Notes under the pieces: generated by a model | The model's database searches: none | What the model was told of the DNA's origin: nothing | What the model saw: the letters and a program-made list of their open reading frames with translations, nothing else | Origin: CAZYYO01 sp964650965 | GTDB taxonomy: Bacteria > Bacillota > Clostridia > Lachnospirales > Lachnospiraceae | Assembly (NCBI GenBank): GCA_964650965.1 | Contig: CAZYYO010000040.1 | Span: 1 to 24,151, forward strand | DNA: 24,151 nt | Reading direction: 5' to 3' | Shown: piece after piece, positions 1 to 8,266 of the stretch | Layout: every line of letters starts with the position of its first letter | How positions within the stretch are numbered: position 1 is the stretch's first letter | Made by a program: the position numbers and the translations under genes

Positions 1-62
1 GTATGCCATTTGCACAGAAGCAGCTACAGAAGGGAAGCTTAATGGGAGCTGTAAAAGAATAA
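1..62 (+). CDS. C-terminal end of a carbohydrate ABC transporter permease (partial)
   Basis: Only the last 19 codons and the TAA stop (60-62) are in the window; the reading frame starts at base 3. The peptide ends in GSLMGAVKE and is preceded by PFAQKQLQK. Sugar ABC permeases of the LplB/LplC/YtcP type commonly end with a pattern like PFxQKYFxKGxMxGAxKG, which this resembles closely. A hairpin follows 38 bases later. The placement fits the locus: the two binding lipoproteins at 6244 and 9674 have no permease or ATPase genes of their own here, so the membrane part of the transporter probably sits just upstream. The call rests on a short tail and could be wrong. Confidence 0.55.
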   Translation, partial: MPFAQKQLQKGSLMGAVKE

Positions 63-100
63 TTAGCGCCCTCTTCATATGAATTATATATAGTTACACC

Positions 101-136
101 AAGAACCCCTGTCAGCGAAAGCTGGCAGGGGTTCTT
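101..136 (+). terminator. Strong hairpin after the permease end
   Basis: A 16-base stem (101-116 with 121-136, one G-U pair) is closed by a GAAA tetraloop. The right arm ends in GTTCTT but no real U-run follows, so it may be a weak terminator or an mRNA-stabilising hairpin. It separates the permease transcript from the GH3 gene at 325. Confidence 0.6.
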
Positions 137-324
137 GCGTCATATAAATATAGGGAAGATGTAGAAACAAATATACTAAAAATATCACAACGATAATATT
201 TACAAATGTTCAGGATGAGTATGATATATCCATCATAGGAATTTATTGGATGATGGATAAGTCATGGTGGCAGACTGTGACGAAGATTAGGTTAGATTAT
301 CCGTGAGAAAGGAAATGAAGAAAT

Positions 325-2967
325 ATGAGTATGGAAGATTTTTACGCACAATTACCTAGAGGGAAGGAAGATAAACCTTTACTTTTCGGTATGGGACCGC
401 TTGTCTATGATTTTCATGATATTGATGGACTGTATTATATGCTGGACCGTAAATTGTCCGGCTGTATGGTTATGATGTGGGCAAAACCCATGAATGGCAG
501 TATCCAAGGGCAGGTTACCTTAGACGGAAGAGAAATTTCGAATGTTGTTCTTCAATATATGCCAATTATGAACAATATGTGGATTTTGGGAATTCCGTTA
601 AGAGGTCTGGTAACAGAGTATGGCAGAGCCTATCAGCTTCATGTAGAGGGGTTCGTAGATGAGGATGGCAATGAGATGAATTCTCGGGATTTTACTGTCA
701 CCGGAATTGAGAAGGTACAACCAAGACAAGAGGATGCAGAGCACGAGGCGATTGCCCTGCAGGCTGCCAGGGAAGGAATCGTACTGTTAGAAAATAAGAA
801 GCATGTACTTCCATTGAAGAAGAGCATGGTCTTAAATCTATTTGGTAAGGGCGTACATGAATTTCGTATTGGAGCAGTTGGTGCCGGTAAGATTAATCCT
901 AGATACAGTGTTAATTTTGTAGAAACCATCCGGCAGAGAGAGGATTACATGCTAAATGAAGAACTGGCTACGTTCTATGGCTGTGATCAGGACCTGATTC
1001 CCTCCAATGAGATGTTGCAGCGAGCAGTGGAGAAATCTGATACCGCTATTATGATGATAACCAGGGCGGCAGGGGAGAACCAGGACAGTTCTTCTGCCAA
1101 GGGAGAATATTATCTAAGTGATGAGGAAGAAGCATTGCTGGCGAAGCTTTCCCAGACATTTGCCCATACCATTGTTGTTCTAAATGTAGGCTATCCCATA
1201 GATGTAACCTTTGTACAGAAGTATCACGTTCATGGCCTCATATTCCTTGGTCTGGCAGGTATGCTGGCAGGTCCGGCCCTTATGGATATTCTTTCAGGGG
1301 ATGTAAATCCTTCGGGAAGGCTGACGGATACCTGGGCTAAGGATTACTTTGATATCCCGGCAGCGAAGAACTTCTATGACAGTGCGGATAAGCCAAGATT
1401 AAATGCGGAAAGCAGTGCCTATGTAGATACCTGTTATGAAGAGGATATCTATGTTGGATATCGGTATTTTCATACCTTTCACAAAAGGGTGGCATATCCC
1501 TTTGGTTATGGATTAAGCTATACAAATTTTATTATTGAGCCGGAGAATATCCGATTTAATGGGGAAGAGCTGACACTGGATATTCATGTGAAAAATGTAG
1601 GAAAGACAGCAGGAAAAGAGGTAGTACAGCTTTATGTAGGAAAGCCAAATACGGTAGTGGAAACTCCGGAGAAGGAGCTGGTAGAATTTTATAAGACCAA
1701 AGAACTGGCACCAGGAGAGGAAGAAGCATTCCGGTTTTCTGTGCCAAAATCACATATGACAAGCTATGATGAGAAGCTGGCTGCCTATGTATTAGCGAAG
1801 GGAAGCTATCCAATTTATCTGGGAAACAGCGTAGATGCTATGATGCAGGGAAGCTTCATCATAGGTGTCACAGAGGTGATAAAGCAGGTTGAGAATCTTA
1901 TGGTTCCAACCCAGGCAATTACAAGATTATCTCAGCGAGATGAGGAAGGCAGTTATCCAACGGGACATATGTCCGGAATTCAGTCAGATAAGATGAGCTT
2001 TGAACCATATGCCTCCAGAAAGAAATATTTCATGGAACCTCTGGCGAAAACAAATACAGAGCGACGGATTATCTTTGCAGATGTACAACAGGATATTCAT
2101 TTGACGGAAGCATTTGTCTCTCAGCTTAGTATCGAAGAGCTGGCCCGAATATCTGTGTGTGCTTCCGCCGGATGGGGAATGGAAGGCATTGGAGAAGCAG
2201 GGCATATCTATCAAATCGAAGGACGAAAGCTGCCATCCTTTCCGGTATCTGACGGAAATAGCGGTGTTAATTTGAACATGAAAAATATCGGAATGCCTTC
2301 CGGAGTTACCTTCGCCTCCTCCTTTAATCGTAAGTTGTGTCAGGATGTAGGGCGGGTGATTGGAGAAGAGGCGAAGGCCTTTGGTGTGCCACTGATTCTG
2401 GCTCCAGCTATTAATATTCATCGTAATCCATTAAATGGAAGACAACCGGAATATTTCTCAGAAGATCCTTATCTGGCAGGTGTGTTGGCAGGCTATTACT
2501 GTAAGGGAATGGAAGCTGCCGGGGTAGGAAGCTGCCTGAAGCATCTTATGGCCAATAATTGTGAATCTGCAAGAAAGCGAAATCAGAGCATTATTTCAGA
2601 ACGGGCCATTCGGGAAATATACTTTAAACCATTTGAAATCGCCATGGAAATTCACATGCCTGCTACCTTTATGACAGCTTATAATGCAGTGAATGGACAA
2701 CCGACAGCAACAGATCCGGAATTGATTCTTGGAATGCTGCGAGAGGAAAATGGATTCGATGGATTTGTTATGACAGATTGGACGTCCTATGATACTGCAG
2801 ACCCTGTGTGCATGATTGAAGCTGGAAATTGCTGGCTTACACCAGGCTCTACAGACGATACCTATACCAGTCAGATTGTGGAAGGGGTAAGGGACGGAAG
2901 AATTCAACTGGGCAGACTGCAAAGTAACGTGATGTATCTTATTAGAACACTGGCAAGATTTGCATAA
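325..2967 (+). CDS. GH3 family glycosidase (beta-glucosidase-like), inverted domain order
   Basis: Predicted exo-acting retaining glycosidase releasing a terminal sugar from a beta-glycoside. The domain order is reversed relative to most GH3 enzymes. An N-terminal Ig-like stretch (about 20-135, ending in the EGFVDEDGN pattern) is followed by the alpha/beta GH3_C domain (about 140-400, ending at FGYGLSYTNF), a fibronectin-III-like domain (about 420-510) and last the TIM-barrel domain (about 610-880). The barrel carries RNPLNGRQPEYFSEDPYL, the K739-H740 pair and the nucleophile motif VMTDW (D818). The likely acid/base is E251 in RAAGEN, by alignment from memory with Thermotoga Bgl3B. Inverted GH3 enzymes are known from Ruminococcus albus and Butyrivibrio. 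There is no signal peptide, so it is cytoplasmic. The start follows a modest site (GAAAGGA, 307-313); an in-frame ATG at 331 is possible. The sulfatase follows after 11 bases. Substrate (glucoside or xyloside) cannot be told. Confidence 0.93.
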   Translation: MSMEDFYAQLPRGKEDKPLLFGMGPLVYDFHDIDGLYYMLDRKLSGCMVMMWAKPMNGSIQGQVTLDGREISNVVLQYMPIMNNMWILGIPLRGLVTEYGRAYQLHVEGFVDEDGNEMNSRDFTVTGIEKVQPRQEDAEHEAIALQAAREGIVLLENKKHVLPLKKSMVLNLFGKGVHEFRIGAVGAGKINPRYSVNFVETIRQREDYMLNEELATFYGCDQDLIPSNEMLQRAVEKSDTAIMMITRAAGENQDSSSAKGEYYLSDEEEALLAKLSQTFAHTIVVLNVGYPIDVTFVQKYHVHGLIFLGLAGMLAGPALMDILSGDVNPSGRLTDTWAKDYFDIPAAKNFYDSADKPRLNAESSAYVDTCYEEDIYVGYRYFHTFHKRVAYPFGYGLSYTNFIIEPENIRFNGEELTLDIHVKNVGKTAGKEVVQLYVGKPNTVVETPEKELVEFYKTKELAPGEEEAFRFSVPKSHMTSYDEKLAAYVLAKGSYPIYLGNSVDAMMQGSFIIGVTEVIKQVENLMVPTQAITRLSQRDEEGSYPTGHMSGIQSDKMSFEPYASRKKYFMEPLAKTNTERRIIFADVQQDIHLTEAFVSQLSIEELARISVCASAGWGMEGIGEAGHIYQIEGRKLPSFPVSDGNSGVNLNMKNIGMPSGVTFASSFNRKLCQDVGRVIGEEAKAFGVPLILAPAINIHRNPLNGRQPEYFSEDPYLAGVLAGYYCKGMEAAGVGSCLKHLMANNCESARKRNQSIISERAIREIYFKPFEIAMEIHMPATFMTAYNAVNGQPTATDPELILGMLREENGFDGFVMTDWTSYDTADPVCMIEAGNCWLTPGSTDDTYTSQIVEGVRDGRIQLGRLQSNVMYLIRTLARFA

Positions 2968-2978
2968 GGAGGAAAATG

Positions 2979-4730
2979 ATGAAAGCAATTATGGTAATGT
3001 ACGATTCTTTAAATCGTTTGATGTTAGAACCCTATGGATGTGACTGGATTCCCACACCTAACTTCCGACGGCTGGCGGAACATGCAGTCACCTTCGATTG
3101 CAATTATGTGGGAAGCATGCCCTGTATGCCGGCAAGAAGAGAATTGCATACAGGACGCTATAATTTTAACCACAGAAGCTGGGGACCGGTGGAACCATTT
3201 GATGACTCCATGCCGGAAATCTTGAAATACAATGGAATTTTTACAGCACTGGCAACAGACCACGACCATTATTGGCAGGATGGCGGTGCTACCTACCATA
3301 CCAGATACTCCGTAGCTGAGCTAAGCAGAGGTCAGGAGGGAGATGCCTGGAAGTCTAATCAGAATCTGCTGGATGCCACATACCAGAAAACCTTACTGGG
3401 ACAAAATAATTATTTTGACTTGGCGAATCGGGAATATATGAACTGCGAAGAGCGTATGCCACAGGCAGTTACTTTTAAGGCAGGGTTGGATTTTATTGAG
3501 CAGGAGCATGATGCTGACAACTGGTTCTTACAGATTGAGACCTTTGACCCTCACGAACCCTTCTTTACGCAGCCGGAGTATAAGAAAGCTTTCGCTCATG
3601 AATATGACGGACCGTTGAAGGATTGGCCACCTTATTATCCGGTAATAGAAGGAGAAGATGCAGTACATCACATGCGGATGGAATATGCAGCATTAATTAC
3701 TATGTGTGACCGGTATTTGGGAAAAGCGCTGGATAAGATGGATGAATACAATCTATGGGAAGATACCATGTTGATTGTAAATACAGATCACGGATTTCTA
3801 CTAGGAGAGCATGGCTGGTGGGCCAAATCAGTGATGCCATATTATGAGGAAATCAGTCACACTCCATTCTTCTTATATGACCCAAGAAATAAGATTCAGG
3901 GAGAGCAGAGAAATCGGCTGACCCAGACCATTGATATTGCACCTACCATTTTGGACTTCTTTGGACAGAAGATTCCTAAGGATATGCAGGGACATAATCT
4001 GAGAAATGTTGTAGAAAAGAATGAGAAAATTCGGGATTACGCACTTTTTGGTGTAAATGCAGGTCATTGTAATATTACAGATGGGGAGTGGGTCTATATG
4101 AAGGCTCCGGTAGAAGGTGCCCCTTTATATGAATATACCATGATGCCTACGCACATGACACAACGCTTTGGAGTAGAGGAACTGCAGGATGTGCAGCTGG
4201 CAGAACCCTTTTCCTTTACTAAGGGCTGCCGTACCATGAAGATTCCAGCCAGAGAAGAAATGAATAATCCCATAAACTTCGGCAGTAAGCTGTTTCATCT
4301 AACAGAGGACCCTAAGGAAGAGCATGAGCTGGATGATATTAAGAAGGAAACAGAGCTGGCCAATGCTATGATTCAGCTAATGAAGGACAATGACAGCTCC
4401 GCAGACAGATTGGCTCGTTTTGGATATCCAGCAGAGGGAAATGTAACTTCAGAGGATATGCTCCGTTTAAGACGGGGAGAATTTGAAGATCGTATTCCAA
4501 AGAATCTGGCAGACTGCAAATGGGAAAAGGGTGCGGTTAATATGTATCATGTCTTTGCCAGATTTACACCGCCATCGGTTATGGAGACAGTAAATGAGAA
4601 GCTACAGGAGGCAGGTGCACAGGGAGAAATCACCATTGCAACCATGATGGAATTCATTGGCAGTGTTATTCCACCAGAGAATCAGGCCATGGTATATTAT
4701 TTCTCGCTTATGGCATCTCGAACAATATAA
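2979..4730 (+). CDS. Cytoplasmic sulfatase, Cys-type (formylglycine-dependent)
   Basis: Alkaline-phosphatase-superfamily sulfatase predicted to cleave a sulfate ester. Numbered from the second of two tandem ATGs, D9 (MVMYDS) is a likely metal ligand. The signature CMPARRELHTG places the cysteine to be oxidised to formylglycine at C49, and D270-H271 (NTDHGFLLGEHG) is the second metal motif. A C-terminal region beyond the sulfatase fold (about 480-583) is helical and unassigned. The AGGAGG site (2967-2972) overlaps the upstream stop codon. It lies 6 bases from the ATG at 2979 but only 3 from the ATG at 2976, so 2979 is preferred. The enzyme is in one operon with the GH3 gene. No signal peptide is visible, so desulfation would occur after import. 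The Cys-type motif needs a radical-SAM sulfatase-maturating enzyme in anaerobes; none is encoded in this window. The substrate is unknown. Confidence 0.9.
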   Translation: MKAIMVMYDSLNRLMLEPYGCDWIPTPNFRRLAEHAVTFDCNYVGSMPCMPARRELHTGRYNFNHRSWGPVEPFDDSMPEILKYNGIFTALATDHDHYWQDGGATYHTRYSVAELSRGQEGDAWKSNQNLLDATYQKTLLGQNNYFDLANREYMNCEERMPQAVTFKAGLDFIEQEHDADNWFLQIETFDPHEPFFTQPEYKKAFAHEYDGPLKDWPPYYPVIEGEDAVHHMRMEYAALITMCDRYLGKALDKMDEYNLWEDTMLIVNTDHGFLLGEHGWWAKSVMPYYEEISHTPFFLYDPRNKIQGEQRNRLTQTIDIAPTILDFFGQKIPKDMQGHNLRNVVEKNEKIRDYALFGVNAGHCNITDGEWVYMKAPVEGAPLYEYTMMPTHMTQRFGVEELQDVQLAEPFSFTKGCRTMKIPAREEMNNPINFGSKLFHLTEDPKEEHELDDIKKETELANAMIQLMKDNDSSADRLARFGYPAEGNVTSEDMLRLRRGEFEDRIPKNLADCKWEKGAVNMYHVFARFTPPSVMETVNEKLQEAGAQGEITIATMMEFIGSVIPPENQAMVYYFSLMASRTI

Positions 4731-4750
4731 ACATCAGTCAGACGGTGCGT

Positions 4751-4779
4751 TTGGCAAATAAAAGAAATCATGATATATT
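4751..4779 (+). promoter_or_regulatory. Promoter of the AraC gene at 4851
   Basis: TTGGCA (4751-4756) and TATATT (4774-4779) are separated by 17 bases, with an extended -10 TGA directly upstream of the -10. Transcription would begin near 4786, at the foot of the hairpin that follows. Confidence 0.55.
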
Positions 4780-4785
4780 GAGAAA

Positions 4786-4817
4786 AAGGAAGCCAGTCCT
4801 AAGAGACTGGTTTTCTT
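4786..4817 (+). terminator. Terminator after the GH3-sulfatase operon
   Basis: A CCAGTC (4793-4798)/GACTGG (4805-4810) core with loop CTAAGA extends outwards through A-U and G-U pairs into about 13 pairs. It is followed on the right by TTTTCTT. It ends the sulfatase transcript and lies inside the presumed 5' leader of the following AraC gene. Confidence 0.7.
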
Positions 4818-4850
4818 AGAATCGTGAAGATGATTAGGAGGAATACCACT

Positions 4851-6074
4851 ATGGTGAATCAAGACTTTTTTTGTAAATTATACGCAATTTATGGTATTTC
4901 CGTAGCGGCGTATCAGGAATATAAATTGCAATTTCAGATTCCATCTATGGAGATTCCCCAGGAGGTTGCCCAGCTTAAGAAGGAATGGATTACGTCTATT
5001 GAAAAAGCCATATACCATCCTGCCCGACCAGCGATATTTATGGAGAATGAATATTTATACTATGGTGCAATTCCCGTAGCTGATAATCAGTTGATTCTCC
5101 TTGGACCTGTTGCTAATCGAAATATGTCAAAGGAAAATCTGCTGAAATTTCAGTATGCACATAAATTGAAGCATTCCGTTGAAATCCCATTTATTACTGC
5201 AATGGATTTTGTCAAGCTCCTGTGTTTACTTTGCAATGGAATCAATGGAATGGATGTGCTGCCCCAGGATATTTCAATAGGAAATTCAGATGAAAATATC
5301 ATTGCATGGAATATTGAACCGGAAATCGAGAAATATGAAATGAACCAGTCAGAGGAGGAATGGGACCATCAGGGTATGGAGATGGAAAACCGTGTCATCG
5401 AAATTGTAACATCAGGTGATATTGAAGCAATGAAGAAAATGGTTAGTGGAGTAGAAGTACTACCCCAAGACACACAGCACGAAGGGAAAGTGGCAGTCGA
5501 TGATATAAAAAAAGCAGAATATATGACGGTGGGTATGATTACCGTACTGACCCGTGCAGCTTCTTCCGGTGGAATGAATCCAGAGAAAGCCCATGCCTTA
5601 GGGGATATCTACCTGCAACGTCTTGAAAAATGTAAAAGTGCCACGGAAATGTTGTCATTGGCAGCAAGGGCACAGTACGAATTTACCCTGGGAGTTAAAA
5701 ATGCAAGGGAAGAGAACAGTCGGGTCATCTATATTGAACAGTGTAAGGATTATATTGCCAGAAATCTCAGAAAACCTATGAAGGTGGGAGATATTGCCCC
5801 GGCCATAGGCGTTAATCGCAGCTATCTTACCCGCCGCTTCTCAGAAGTGGAAGGAATAACCATCCAACAGTATATTATGAAGGAACGATGCAGCCATGCG
5901 GCGAACCTGCTGAAATATTCTGATTATCCTATTTCGATTATATCGGAATACTTCTGCTTTTCATCTCAGAGCCATTTTGGAAGACAATTTCGGGAATTCT
6001 ACCATATGACACCTAAGGATTATCGGAATCAAAACCGACTGATATCTAGTAATGGAGGAGTGGAATTACAGTAA
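4851..6074 (+). CDS. AraC-family transcriptional regulator, three-part sensor type
   Basis: A 407-residue regulator. The last ~100 residues form the double helix-turn-helix DNA-binding domain (KVGDIAPAIGVNRSYLTRRF, then ISEYFCFSSQSHFGRQF and YHMTPKDYR). The N-terminal ~150 residues look like a small ligand-sensing domain with the strand pattern FMENEYLYYGAIPV, and the middle is helical. An upstream in-frame GTG at 4824 is rejected because an AGGAGG at 4836-4841 sits 9 bases before ATG 4851. It is closely similar in layout and in its C-terminal motif to the regulator at 8267-9520. It lies between the GH3-sulfatase operon and a binding lipoprotein gene, and probably activates these transport and hydrolase genes in response to the imported sugar. 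Its target sites are not proven. Confidence 0.9.
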   Translation: MVNQDFFCKLYAIYGISVAAYQEYKLQFQIPSMEIPQEVAQLKKEWITSIEKAIYHPARPAIFMENEYLYYGAIPVADNQLILLGPVANRNMSKENLLKFQYAHKLKHSVEIPFITAMDFVKLLCLLCNGINGMDVLPQDISIGNSDENIIAWNIEPEIEKYEMNQSEEEWDHQGMEMENRVIEIVTSGDIEAMKKMVSGVEVLPQDTQHEGKVAVDDIKKAEYMTVGMITVLTRAASSGGMNPEKAHALGDIYLQRLEKCKSATEMLSLAARAQYEFTLGVKNAREENSRVIYIEQCKDYIARNLRKPMKVGDIAPAIGVNRSYLTRRFSEVEGITIQQYIMKERCSHAANLLKYSDYPISIISEYFCFSSQSHFGRQFREFYHMTPKDYRNQNRLISSNGGVELQ

Positions 6075-6104
6075 GATGATATGCGTATTGAAATTGCATG
6101 ATTC

Positions 6105-6140
6105 TGTCACAAAGATAATAAAAAAGTAAAAAAGGTGACA
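6105..6140. repeat. Spaced inverted repeat TGTCAC / GTGACA
   Basis: TGTCAC (6105-6110) and GTGACA (6135-6140) form an inverted pair with centres 30 bases apart, about three helical turns. The pair is directly upstream of the -10 box at 6162. It could be a regulator site for the binding-protein promoter, but the arms are short and the match may be chance. Confidence 0.3.
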
Positions 6141-6161
6141 TAGTAAGAAGAAAACCCCGAT

Positions 6162-6167
6162 TATAAT
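6162..6167 (+). promoter_or_regulatory. Likely -10 box for binding-lipoprotein gene 1
   Basis: A consensus TATAAT lies at 6162-6167 with no recognisable -35 hexamer (17 bases upstream reads CATAGT). This is the layout expected for an activator-dependent promoter, plausibly AraC-controlled. Transcription would start near 6174. Confidence 0.45.
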
Positions 6168-6188
6168 AAACCCATCATTGAAACAAAA

Positions 6189-6228
6189 GTGTCTAAATAA
6201 TCCGTAATCGGATATGGGACACGTTTTT
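6189..6228 (+). promoter_or_regulatory. Leader hairpin ahead of binding-lipoprotein gene 1
   Basis: Nested pairing is visible: GTGTC (6189-6193) with GACAC (6218-6222), and inside it ATCCG (6200-6204) with CGGAT (6209-6213) around a TAAT loop. A U-run at 6224-6228 follows, 2 bases before the ribosome site. It could be a weak attenuator or a 5' stabilising element; the function is inferred only. Confidence 0.35.
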
Positions 6229-6243
6229 AAGAGGAGGGTTTTT

Positions 6244-8193
6244 ATGAAGTGCAAATGGTTCAAAAAGGCAATGGCATTAGGTCTTGTCTCCGCAATGGCA
6301 GTCACAGGCTTTGCTGGATGCGGAACAAAGAAAGCCGCAGATGCAGGGGATACCAACTTCGGTTGGTGGATTTTCAAGCAGGACGGAGAAGGTACCTACT
6401 ACGAGAATTACGAAGACAGCCCTGCTGTACAGTACATTAATGCACAGTATTGGGATACCAAGAATGGTGGAACAACAGATGAGAAGAATGGAACAAAGTT
6501 GAATTTGACCTTCCAGGTACCTATTGCAGGTTCAGAACAGGCGAATTTCAATACCATGATTTCCACAGGAGAATATCCGGAAATCATTGATATGAACGTA
6601 AGCAGTGACACACCAGAGGCATTATGTGAAGCTGGTGTAGGAATGGATATTACAGAATATGTTGAGAAATACATGCCAAACTATCTGGATTTTCTGGACA
6701 AAAATCCATCAGTGAAGTCTTTTGTATCATCTCAGGATGAAGATGGCAAGACACATTACTATGCGGTATATTCTTTGAGAGACGGTGTAGAGAATCCTTG
6801 GGATGGTCTTTGCTATCGTAGAGATTGGGTTGTAAAATTTGCAACACCATCAGAATATGTATGGGATTGGGACAGTGATGTAGTTAAGAAGGATGGACAT
6901 CCGGAAGTAACCCCATTAGCAGAGGCTAAGAAGGCAAATAACTTAAATGGCTGGAAGAAGAATGAAGTAACCAGCTTCACAGCTGATTATGGTGCAGATC
7001 CTAATAATGACTATACTGACAATGTTATCTTCCCAAGTGGAAAAACAGATCCATATACCATCAGTGATTACGAATGGATGTTTGAAGCATTTGAAAAGGC
7101 AATTAAAGAGCGAGGATGGTCCAGCGATACCAGTGCATATTGCACTACCATTCCCTATAATGGTCTGTATGCACAGGGGGATTTAGTTTCTTCCTTCGGT
7201 GGTGGAAATGGAACCTATTATGTTAACAGTGATGGTCAGGTTGTATTAGATTCCAACTCAGAGAACTTCAAGAATTATGTGGAAGCTATGAGTACCTGGT
7301 ACAAAAATGGCTGGTTAGATACGGAATTTAATACCAGAAGCAGTGATATCTTCTTTAGCATTAATACCACTGGTGTAAATCAGGGTAAGGTTGGTATGTG
7401 GAATGGTATGATTAGTACCGTTGGTACCGTTATTAGAGGCTCTTGTGCAAATACAGAGGATGCAGCAGATGCCTTTGTAATGGGTGGAGCACTTCCATTA
7501 AATGATGTATATGGAACAGATGCTCAGAAATTCGTAGAGCCGGATTGCATGTTCCAAAGCAGCCAGTTGGGAGCTGCAACTGTAGTGACAACTAAGGCAG
7601 AAGGCAAGGACCTGGCAACATTATTTACCTATTTTGACTGGTGTTATACTATGGATGGAGCACTGGTGAAGAATATGGGATTAAATAAGGAACAGTATGC
7701 TTCTATGGATTTAAAGAATGATTTCATGGCAGACAATGGTTATGATTGTGCTTATACAGAATCCAAAGATGAAAATGGAGACCCGGTTTATACCACTACT
7801 GTTCCATCAGGCAACAATATTGTAAATGCACTGCATGCAGGAAGAATGTCCGTGGGAATTATTATGGGTGGAAAAGGTACTACCAATGCTTATACCAAGG
7901 ATATGGGTGATACAATGGTAGCTGCAGCAGCCAGAGACCCGTGGAGAGCTTACACCAATACAGGAAGTGTCAGTGATTATGTTAAGATTCTTAGTGCTGA
8001 TCAATCCACCAAGTACAGTGACCTTACAACAAGCCTTACCGATTATATGGCACAGAATCTGCCAGATGTAATTAAGGGAAAGAAATCATGGGATACCTAC
8101 AGTAAGGGTGTTGATGCCTTGGAAGGAGCAGATGATGTAATTGCAATCTTCCAGGAATATGTGGATGCATCTAAGAAAGCTGCAAAGAATTAG
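6244..8193 (+). CDS. Extracellular solute-binding lipoprotein, LplA-like (copy 1)
   Basis: Substrate-binding component of a carbohydrate ABC importer, 649 residues, anchored outside the membrane. A positively charged start (MKCKWFKK) leads into a hydrophobic stretch and the lipobox FAGC, with lipidated Cys at residue 26. The mature part is large, tryptophan- and tyrosine-rich, with WWIF near the mature start and repeated binding-protein patterns such as FNTMISTGEYPEI and MDITEYVEKYMPNY. An in-frame ATG at 6214 is rejected: GAGGAGGG (6231-6238) sits 5 bases before ATG 6244, and the lipoprotein signal begins there. It is a clear paralog of the protein at 9674-11590. No permease or ATPase gene adjoins it; the permease tail at base 1 is the best partner in view. 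The ligand is unknown but probably matches the glycosidases and sulfatase of this locus. Confidence 0.9.
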   Translation: MKCKWFKKAMALGLVSAMAVTGFAGCGTKKAADAGDTNFGWWIFKQDGEGTYYENYEDSPAVQYINAQYWDTKNGGTTDEKNGTKLNLTFQVPIAGSEQANFNTMISTGEYPEIIDMNVSSDTPEALCEAGVGMDITEYVEKYMPNYLDFLDKNPSVKSFVSSQDEDGKTHYYAVYSLRDGVENPWDGLCYRRDWVVKFATPSEYVWDWDSDVVKKDGHPEVTPLAEAKKANNLNGWKKNEVTSFTADYGADPNNDYTDNVIFPSGKTDPYTISDYEWMFEAFEKAIKERGWSSDTSAYCTTIPYNGLYAQGDLVSSFGGGNGTYYVNSDGQVVLDSNSENFKNYVEAMSTWYKNGWLDTEFNTRSSDIFFSINTTGVNQGKVGMWNGMISTVGTVIRGSCANTEDAADAFVMGGALPLNDVYGTDAQKFVEPDCMFQSSQLGAATVVTTKAEGKDLATLFTYFDWCYTMDGALVKNMGLNKEQYASMDLKNDFMADNGYDCAYTESKDENGDPVYTTTVPSGNNIVNALHAGRMSVGIIMGGKGTTNAYTKDMGDTMVAAAARDPWRAYTNTGSVSDYVKILSADQSTKYSDLTTSLTDYMAQNLPDVIKGKKSWDTYSKGVDALEGADDVIAIFQEYVDASKKAAKN

Positions 8194-8226
8194 TATATAA
8201 AATAAATACCATGTGTTCTAAATATT

Positions 8227-8266
8227 AAGGGGTCTGTCGACGTGATTAAGTCGGCAGACCTCTTTT
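8227..8266 (+). terminator. Terminator between lipoprotein 1 and the convergent AraC gene
   Basis: A 15-pair stem (8227-8241 with 8250-8264, two G-U pairs) with loop GTGATTAA ends in TCTTTT. It lies between two convergent stops (8193 and 8267) and probably serves the plus-strand gene. Its reverse has no clean U-run, so use by the minus-strand gene is less certain. Confidence 0.8.

Noticed and set aside
196..212. TACAAATGT upstream of GH3 gene 1 as a further BlaI box
   Set aside because: The second half reads TGTTC, not TGTA, and no dyad or partner site is present; probably chance.
2976..2978. First of two tandem ATGs as the sulfatase start
   Set aside because: It is only 3 bases from AGGAGG; the second ATG at 2979 has the better 6-base spacing. 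The difference is one residue.
1984..2988. Antisense open frames of 145 and 130 codons within the GH3 gene end
   Set aside because: They overlap a well-supported catalytic domain, lack ribosome sites and have no recognisable protein pattern; they are shadows of the GH3 gene.
4500..4730. Shared helical domain between the sulfatase C-terminus and the N-terminus of GH3 gene 2
   Set aside because: Only a short likeness (MEFIGSVIPP and MEFLKKVAPQ) is visible; too little to claim a common domain.
6066..6377. Minus-strand open frame of 103 codons
   Set aside because: It overlaps the control region and lipoprotein signal of the plus-strand gene; no ribosome site or protein features.
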